A DNA stretch of 5,133 bases from Flavobacteriales bacterium (GTDB lineage Bacteria; Bacteroidota; Bacteroidia; Flavobacteriales_D; Parvicellaceae): positions 1 to 5,133 of the forward strand of contig WFNC01000008.1 of the NCBI GenBank assembly GCA_015488785.1, written 5' to 3'. Positions 1-5,133 of the stretch are shown here, in pieces (position 1 is the first letter of the stretch; every line of letters starts with the position of its first letter). The notes beneath the pieces are model-generated. The model searched no databases and was not told where the DNA came from. It was given only the letters and a program-made list of their open reading frames with translations. Both the position numbers and the translations under genes were made by a program.

Positions 1-670
1 ATCTATTTGCCTGATAAAAGTTATGTAGTTTAGCATTCATTTTCTTAATCGTTTCCCATCTTTTTATATCACTAACTTTAATTTTTTCATGTGTTTTTGT
101 ATAATACGGGAACGGAGCAGATAATTGTTGAAAGTCTTTATTTTTAATTAATAAAGCTTCAAAAACGACATAATTATTATATTCACTTTTATAGTTCGGT
201 ATATTGTTTAGTGTTGTATTTTGATAATTACTTGTTCCTATATTGGCTAAGTAATAACTTGTTGTATCAAAATTTATATTTATGTTTTTAGGCTTTAAAC
301 TATCGTCTAAAAAAGTAACAGTTTGAAATTCTTTATATTTAATTTTATTCATGTCACTAGAATAATAAAAATAAACGGGGCAAAAAGTAAAATAATCTTT
401 AAAGCCTTTGATTATATTTTTATTGTCTTGATCTAATTGAGCTTTTATTTTTTCTGCCTTTTTAGTCTTTCCATTTCTAAGATAAGCATTTATTGTATGC
501 TGTTTTGTTTTTAGTTGAACCAAAAGAATACTTTTTTTCAAAGCTCTAATATCGTCTTTCGCCATTTGCCTTTTTAAGCTTCTAAATTCTTTTGGAGTAA
601 GTGTATCTTGTGAAAATGTATTAAAGACAAGCAAGAAACTAGCCGTTAATATTAGGAGTGTTTTATACAT
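1..670 (-). CDS. Secreted protein of unknown function, 3' end cut by the window edge
   Basis: The frame is open from ATG at 670-668 to the left edge without a stop, giving 223 complete codons; the C-terminus lies outside the window. Residues 1-20 form a signal peptide: MYK, a hydrophobic core (LLILTASFLLVF), then NTFSQ, so cleavage near residues 20-21 is likely. There is no lipobox cysteine, so the product should be a soluble periplasmic or exported protein. Residues 26-90 are lysine-rich and probably helical. After that come an aromatic stretch around the only cysteine (FCPVYFYYS, residues 96-104) and a PFPYY motif at 186-190. I do not recognise a named domain. The aromatic motifs remind me of uncharacterised flavobacterial proteins, from memory only. 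If that resemblance holds, the true end is probably only a few residues past the edge. The start follows the permease stop by 8 bases with no Shine-Dalgarno sequence, so the gene is probably co-transcribed with the pump. Function is unknown; a pump accessory role would be a guess. Confidence 0.85.
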   Translation of the reverse strand, partial: MYKTLLILTASFLLVFNTFSQDTLTPKEFRSLKRQMAKDDIRALKKSILLVQLKTKQHTINAYLRNGKTKKAEKIKAQLDQDNKNIIKGFKDYFTFCPVYFYYSSDMNKIKYKEFQTVTFLDDSLKPKNININFDTTSYYLANIGTSNYQNTTLNNIPNYKSEYNNYVVFEALLIKNKDFQQLSAPFPYYTKTHEKIKVSDIKRWETIKKMNAKLHNFYQANR

Positions 671-678
671 AAATAATT

Positions 679-3600
679 TTATTGATTTGTTGTAATTTCT
701 TTAAAATCTGAAATTCTTTTTTCATTTTTTAGTGTAGGTTCTACCTCTTCTTTAGTCGGAGCTTGTTCACCTCCTCTCCACAGCCAAAATCTAGCTCTTC
801 GCATATCGTTAAAATAGAGAATCATAGAAGGATAAAAGAATACCAATGCCATAGTACTAAAAAGGACACCAAAAGCAATTGAGACTGCCATCGGTATCAA
901 AAATTGAGCTTGAAAACTCGTCTCAAAGTAAATTAAGGGCATTAAACCTGCAACGGTTGTTAATGAAGTAAGTATGATAGGTCTAAACCTAGATTTTCCT
1001 GCTTCAACAGCAGCTTCTGCGATTGGCATTCCCGATTTTAAGTTTCGATTATACTGATCTAATAGAACTACAGCATCGTTTACTAATATTCCAACTAGTC
1101 CAATTACACCAAAGAAGCTAAACATTGAAAATGGAATTCCTTTTATTCCATGTCCTAAAAGTGCACTAAATATACCAAAAGGAATGACCATTGAAATTAT
1201 TCTCGCTTGGTAAAAAGATGAGAAGTTTAATGATAATATTAGCATAATTATTAAAATAGCTAATCCAAAAGATGTAACTAAGCTTTTCATTGATTCTTGA
1301 GCTTTTTCTGCTTGTCCTTTTACAGAATAAGTCACATCTGGAAATTTTGACGATAAAGCATCTAATAAATCCTTTTGTATATTATCATTTACATAAGAAG
1401 ATAATTCACTGTTGTATAAACTACCAATTATTCTAACTTCTTTGTTTCCGTTTATATGTCTTATTGCGACCTTTCCTCTTGTGATTTCATAGCTAGCTAA
1501 TTCAGTTAATGGAACCTCTAATCCTGTTTGCGTTTTGATTCTTAGGTTATCTAAATCTCCAATTGAATTTCTATCATTTTCTGGGAAACGAGTCCAAATT
1601 TTTACTTCATCTCTACCTATAATTACACGTTGAATTTCTTTCCCATAAAACCCTTGTCTTATTTGACCAAGAATGGAAGCTTCACTTAATCCGAGTAAAT
1701 ATGCTTTTGGTTTTAGTTTAATATTTACTTCTCTATTTCCAATTCCAGAGTTGTCGGTTAAGTCCAATACTTCAGGCATTGATTCTATTTCTGATTTCAT
1801 CCATGCAACAGCTTTGTTCAACTCTTGTGAATCTATACTTTGTAATGAAATAGAAATATCTTTTCCAAATGGAGTGTCTCCTCCGATTGTAAATTTCTCT
1901 AGTTTTTTTAATGAATCTGGATTTATTCTATTTTTTATCTCTTTAGAAATATCAAAAGTTGAGATGTATTCATTTTCCTTTACCGAAACTCGTAGAGAAC
2001 CAGCGTGACTTCCGCTTTCGCTTATTCGCTGCGCTTGTCCAATGTTCACCGAAATATATTTAATTAGCGTATCTCCATATCTTTCTGTTAATTCATCGCT
2101 GTAATCTTCTATAAGGTCATTAATATACCAAGCAAATCGCTTTGTTTTATCTTCTCTTTCTCCTGGTTTAAAAGCAATGTCAATTGAAATATCATCAAAA
2201 GGAATACCTGGGAAAAAGGCTCCTTTTATTACGCCAGCCTTAATCAAAAGGACAATTCCCGCTATAATTAATACAGGTCCAAAAACATAAAAACGATAAT
2301 GTTTGATCATGCGATAAGAAATATTACCGTATGCATTTGTCAGTTTTTGAATTTTCCCTTCAAGTTTTTTCCTAAATCCATTGTACCAAGAGATATTAGT
2401 AGGACTCAATACTTTTTTACTCGATAGGTGAGCAGGTAAAATTAAGAAAGCTTCTATAATTGAAAATATAAGGCAAGCAATAACACTAAAAGCCATTTCT
2501 TCCATCATTTCCATTTGCCCTCCCACAAATAGTAAGAAACCAAAAGCTACAATTGTTGTAAGAATTGAAGTAAATACAGAAGGTAATACTTCCATTGTTC
2601 CATCTAAAGCGGCTTGTATTGGTGTTTTCCCTTTTTCGTAATGAGAATAGATATTTTCTGCAATTACAATTCCATCATCAACTAATATTCCTACAACCAA
2701 TATCATCCCAAACAGCGATATCATATTTATTGTAATACCATAAATAGCCCCTAATACAAACATTCCTAAAAATGAAAACGGAATACCAAATGCAACCCAA
2801 GCAGAAAGCCTTAAACTTAAAAACAGTCCTAAAATTAGACACACCAATATCAACCCTATAAACAGATTGTTTGTCAACATTTCTATTCTTTGGTCTAAAA
2901 GTTCTGCAAACATAAAGAGCTTTTGCATCTCAAAACCTTCATTGTCATGATTAAATTCTTCGATGTATTTATCTACAAATTTTGATATAGAATGTAAATC
3001 TTCTGAAGGTAATTTTCTGATAATAAATGAGATACTTCTTTGTCGGTCAACGTAGTTTTCTATGGCGATGTCAGCAAATTGGAAACGAACATCTGCAATA
3101 TCTTTTATTCTAATAAGTTCTCCGGTAGGTAAAGCTTTCACTACAATTTGCTCTATATCTCTAGCGTCTGTAGATTTATTTAATGACCGAATATAAAGTT
3201 CTTCATCTTCCGATTTTATAGTCCCTCCAGAAATATCAAGATTACTTGTTTTTACTTTATTGCTAACAATTTCAAATGTTAAATTATACTTTAATAAATC
3301 GTCAGCTCGTATATCGATTGCTATAATTTGTGGAGCATAACCAAACACTTGAACTTGAGAAATATCTTTAGAAGTTAAAAAATCACGTTCAACCTTATCA
3401 GCCATTTGTTTTAGCTTGAACATATCATTTGGACCTTTTAAAGTCAAATAACCAACCATACCTCCCATATTTCCCATACCTCTCGATTTTTGAGAAACAA
3501 CAATTGGACGTTCGGCTCCTTCTGGCATTGAAATAATACCATCGACAGCATTTTTTACTTCTTGAAGTAATATGTTTAAGTCAATTCCTTCGTAAGATTC

Positions 3601-3882
3601 GATATTAACTTTACAAAAGTTTTCCGATGAAACAGAGCTTGTTTCTTTTATTCCTTCTAAGCCAGTTAGGGATTCTTCTATTTTAGTCGAAATACCTTCT
3701 TCTATTTCTTCGGGAGAAGCTCCAGGATATGCTACTGTAATGAATATTTTATTCGGTGATAATTCTGGGAAAAATGAGTGATTCATAGTGAAAATACTCA
3801 ATAATCCTGCTAGAGCGGTTGCCAATATAATCGCATTCGCCCAAATTGGGTTTTTAATAAAAAAAGCAATAAAATTTCTCAT
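679..3882 (-). CDS. HAE-1 family RND efflux permease (AcrB/MexB-like, ACR_tran)
   Basis: This is a 1067-residue inner-membrane proton/substrate antiporter, the engine of a tripartite efflux pump, at the usual length for the family (about 1000-1070). The layout is the duplicated RND plan. TM1 is near 12-31, followed by a large periplasmic porter/docking region to about 335. TM2-TM6 lie between about 339 and 484, and TM7 near 531-551. A second periplasmic region runs to about 865, and TM8-TM12 lie between about 870 and 1023. A charged cytoplasmic tail follows. Family hallmarks are FPE and YPGASPEEIEEG near the N-terminus (38-63) and GILVDDGIVIAEN in TM4. Asp402 and Asp403 match the AcrB proton-relay pair Asp407/Asp408. 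TM10 has GILVNDAVVLLD (931-942), so Asn935-Asp936 replace AcrB Lys940-Asn941; NDA/NDS variants are familiar in COG0841 proteins. CusA-type metal specificity is not evident. A Gly/Met-rich stretch (134-142) lies at the start of the second porter subdomain. The ATG at 3882 gives the standard RND N-terminus and lies 11 bases after the adaptor stop. Substrate is unknown. Confidence 0.96.
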   Translation of the reverse strand: MRNFIAFFIKNPIWANAIILATALAGLLSIFTMNHSFFPELSPNKIFITVAYPGASPEEIEEGISTKIEESLTGLEGIKETSSVSSENFCKVNIESYEGIDLNILLQEVKNAVDGIISMPEGAERPIVVSQKSRGMGNMGGMVGYLTLKGPNDMFKLKQMADKVERDFLTSKDISQVQVFGYAPQIIAIDIRADDLLKYNLTFEIVSNKVKTSNLDISGGTIKSEDEELYIRSLNKSTDARDIEQIVVKALPTGELIRIKDIADVRFQFADIAIENYVDRQRSISFIIRKLPSEDLHSISKFVDKYIEEFNHDNEGFEMQKLFMFAELLDQRIEMLTNNLFIGLILVCLILGLFLSLRLSAWVAFGIPFSFLGMFVLGAIYGITINMISLFGMILVVGILVDDGIVIAENIYSHYEKGKTPIQAALDGTMEVLPSVFTSILTTIVAFGFLLFVGGQMEMMEEMAFSVIACLIFSIIEAFLILPAHLSSKKVLSPTNISWYNGFRKKLEGKIQKLTNAYGNISYRMIKHYRFYVFGPVLIIAGIVLLIKAGVIKGAFFPGIPFDDISIDIAFKPGEREDKTKRFAWYINDLIEDYSDELTERYGDTLIKYISVNIGQAQRISESGSHAGSLRVSVKENEYISTFDISKEIKNRINPDSLKKLEKFTIGGDTPFGKDISISLQSIDSQELNKAVAWMKSEIESMPEVLDLTDNSGIGNREVNIKLKPKAYLLGLSEASILGQIRQGFYGKEIQRVIIGRDEVKIWTRFPENDRNSIGDLDNLRIKTQTGLEVPLTELASYEITRGKVAIRHINGNKEVRIIGSLYNSELSSYVNDNIQKDLLDALSSKFPDVTYSVKGQAEKAQESMKSLVTSFGLAILIIMLILSLNFSSFYQARIISMVIPFGIFSALLGHGIKGIPFSMFSFFGVIGLVGILVNDAVVLLDQYNRNLKSGMPIAEAAVEAGKSRFRPIILTSLTTVAGLMPLIYFETSFQAQFLIPMAVSIAFGVLFSTMALVFFYPSMILYFNDMRRARFWLWRGGEQAPTKEEVEPTLKNEKRISDFKEITTNQ

Positions 3883-3893
3883 AATTTCTAAAT

Positions 3894-5066
3894 TTATTTA
3901 TTCAAAATTACTACTTCACTACCTTCTTTTACGTTTATGACAGCTTCGGAAACGACTTTTGTTCCGTTCTTTAAATTTGTAACAAGAACCGTTTTATCTT
4001 GGTAAGTACTGATTTCTATTTTGGTTTCAATAAGTTTATTGTCCTTATCAACTACATATACTTTTTCATCGCTAAAAATTGCTGTACGAGGAATTATCAT
4101 TGCCATTTCATTTGATTCACAACGAATAGTCGATTCCAAATACATTCCATTATATAAAGCGATTTTTGAATCATTAATTTTAACAAATACGGGAACCGTT
4201 TGAGTTTCGGAATTGATATAGTCTCCAATTCGACTAATTGTACCTTCTATTATCTGATTTTTATTGGCTCTTAATTCTATTTTTTGATTTTTCTTTAGTA
4301 GCGGTAAGTTTTTAGATAGAACAGGAATTTCAATTTCTAGTTTACCATCTCTCAATACTTTTATTACAGCCATTCCAGGAGAAACAATTGCTCCATTGTC
4401 TGAAAATGCTTGAATAATACTTCCTGAAAAAGGTGCTACAACAGTATATTTGTTTAATCTTTCTTCATCACTTTTTATACTGTAATATTGACTTAGAATA
4501 TTTCTAGAAATAATAAAACTCTTCTCTTTAGAATTTTTAAATTCAGGTAATTGAGGTAACGGTTTATCAACGTCAATCTTATCATAAAAGATTTTCCAAT
4601 TATTATAACTTGTAGGATAGTCTATTGTTAAGTCGGGTAGGATGGAGGTAAGTAAAGTCAAGAATGAGCTTTTTTTACTTTTTAATGCTAATTTTGCATC
4701 TGTATTTTTAATAGAAAATAAAATTTGACCTTTTTTAAAATGTGTTCCTTTTTTTAACACGATATTAGAAGTCAATATACCTTGTACTTCAGAAGAAATA
4801 TTGATAGAAGAAGAAGCGATAACTTTTCCGTAGCCATTTAATGTAATAGAGAATAATTGATTTTCAACCGTTACAACACTAACGTATTTAGATTTTTCTG
4901 AATTAGTGTTAGTTGTGTCTATTTTTTTTTGATTCTCCGCTCTTATTTTTTCGGCATTAGCAACGCCATATTTAACACCTCCCTTTCTACCGATATTAAA
5001 AGAGAGTATTATTAGTCCTAAAAGGAAAAAGTTCAATAGGATAATTAGTATTTGTCTTACTTTCAT
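3894..5066 (-). CDS. RND pump periplasmic adaptor (membrane fusion protein, HlyD/AcrA type)
   Basis: This 390-residue protein should link the RND permease encoded next to it to an outer-membrane channel. Residues 1-4 are basic (MKVR) and about 5-24 are a membrane anchor or uncleaved signal. No lipobox cysteine is present, so unlike AcrA it is probably not a lipoprotein. A low-complexity linker covers about 35-60. The two lipoyl half-motifs are at about 84-122 (SSEVQGIL, then KKGTHFKKGQILFSI) and 207-240 (VVAPFSGSI, then GAIVSPGMAVIKV). The beta-barrel follows at about 243-312 (EIEIPVL to GMYLESTI), and the membrane-proximal domain is at about 62-82 plus 318-390 (IIPRTAIF). The segment between the lipoyl halves (about 123-205) is not a clean heptad hairpin: it is rich in Pro, Trp and Tyr. 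In-frame sequence upstream reaches a TAA at 5129-5127 with no other ATG, GTG or TTG, which fixes the start at 5066. The leader is A-rich with no Shine-Dalgarno sequence. The permease gene follows after 11 bases. Substrate is unknown. Confidence 0.94.
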   Translation of the reverse strand: MKVRQILIILLNFFLLGLIILSFNIGRKGGVKYGVANAEKIRAENQKKIDTTNTNSEKSKYVSVVTVENQLFSITLNGYGKVIASSSINISSEVQGILTSNIVLKKGTHFKKGQILFSIKNTDAKLALKSKKSSFLTLLTSILPDLTIDYPTSYNNWKIFYDKIDVDKPLPQLPEFKNSKEKSFIISRNILSQYYSIKSDEERLNKYTVVAPFSGSIIQAFSDNGAIVSPGMAVIKVLRDGKLEIEIPVLSKNLPLLKKNQKIELRANKNQIIEGTISRIGDYINSETQTVPVFVKINDSKIALYNGMYLESTIRCESNEMAMIIPRTAIFSDEKVYVVDKDNKLIETKIEISTYQDKTVLVTNLKNGTKVVSEAVINVKEGSEVVILNK

Positions 5067-5082
5067 TTTTTGATTTTTTTTG
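5067..5082 (-). promoter_or_regulatory. A-rich translation leader of the adaptor gene, no Shine-Dalgarno
   Basis: Read on the minus strand, the 16 bases before the adaptor ATG are C, eight A, TC and five A. No AGGAGG-like site is at a usable distance; the only GGAG lies in the terminator stem, more than 40 bases away. A-rich leaders in place of Shine-Dalgarno sites are well known in Bacteroidota, so this is probably the functional initiation context. I cannot see a Bacteroidota-type promoter (TTG near -33 and TAnnTTTG near -7) in the 67 bases between the ATG and the window edge. Confidence 0.45.
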
Positions 5083-5116
5083 AAAAAAAAAGGAACATCT
5101 TTTAAATGCTCCTTTT
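5083..5116 (-). terminator. Rho-independent terminator hairpin for a gene beyond the right edge
   Basis: On the minus strand, AAAAGGAGCAT (5116-5106) and ATGTTCCTTTT (5098-5088) pair over 11 positions, with one G-U wobble and a 7-base loop (5105-5099). A run of nine T (5091-5083) follows and overlaps the base of the stem by four. This is the classic intrinsic terminator shape for transcription running leftward. On the plus strand the same stem contains an A-C mismatch and is followed by only TTTTC, so the minus strand is the natural reading. It most likely ends a minus-strand gene outside the window. Only 16 bases separate the T run from the adaptor ATG, so it could alternatively act as a leader attenuator, or as a leaky terminator within a longer operon. 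Confidence 0.75.
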
Positions 5117-5133
5117 CTATAAATGCTTAAACG
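5117..5133 (-). other. Right-edge segment, possible end of an upstream minus-strand gene
   Basis: On the minus strand this edge reads CGTTTAAGCATTTATAG. It contains a TAA at 5129-5127 that may be the stop codon of a gene lying mostly outside the window, just before the terminator hairpin. The piece is too short to identify a product or to be sure that it is coding. In many RND operons the outer-membrane channel gene or a regulator occupies this position, but nothing here shows which. Confidence 0.25.

Noticed and set aside
1..670. Possibility that the left end is non-coding or a degraded gene
   Set aside because: One minus-strand frame stays open for 223 codons in very AT-rich DNA, starts with a good signal peptide and follows the permease closely, so a real gene cut by the edge is the better reading.
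1673..2008. Plus-strand open frame of 111 codons
   Set aside because: It lies wholly inside the permease gene on the opposite strand, its translation resembles no protein, and the permease reading is continuous and strongly family-matched there.
679..3882. CusA-type heavy-metal efflux permease
   Set aside because: The protein has the general HAE-1 pattern (YPGASPEEIEEG, VDDG, VNDA). The only hint of metal is one short Met/Gly stretch, which is not enough to assign metal transport.
3883..3893. Possible internal promoter or terminator between adaptor and permease
   Set aside because: The gap is 11 AT-rich bases with no hairpin or promoter-like element; simple co-transcription explains it.
4021..4203. 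Plus-strand open frame of 60 codons
   Set aside because: It is antisense to the beta-barrel and membrane-proximal region of the adaptor, with no recognisable domain or initiation context of its own.

Overview
The window looks like a piece of a Bacteroidota chromosome, most likely from the class Flavobacteriia. The DNA is strongly AT-rich, with lysine-, asparagine- and isoleucine-rich proteins. None of the three starts has a clear Shine-Dalgarno sequence; the leaders are A-rich or AT-rich instead. One exported protein has a signal peptide ending in the FSQ pattern common in flavobacteria. The organism assignment is inferred from these features and from protein style, not from a marker gene.

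All genes lie on the minus strand, so transcription runs from high to low coordinates. At the right edge (about 5083-5133) there is a hairpin followed by a T run on the minus strand. It probably terminates a gene just outside the window, but it sits almost on top of the next start codon. Next come a periplasmic adaptor (membrane fusion protein, 5066-3894), then 11 bases later an HAE-1 type RND efflux permease (3882-679), then 8 bases later an unrecognised secreted protein (670 to beyond the left edge). The tight spacing, and the lack of any terminator between these genes, suggests one operon.

The adaptor and permease should form the inner-membrane and periplasmic parts of a tripartite proton-driven efflux pump. 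The outer-membrane channel (TolC/OprM type) is not in the window; it may lie to the right or elsewhere in the genome. The substrate cannot be read from the sequence. The third gene is translated with the pump genes, but its role is unknown.

I see no mobile element, CRISPR array, RNA gene or new defence system. The points most worth a second look are the terminator-like hairpin next to the adaptor start, the adaptor's unusual inter-lipoyl segment, an Asn-Asp pair where AcrB has the Lys940-Asn941 proton-relay pair, and the conserved-looking secreted protein attached to the operon.
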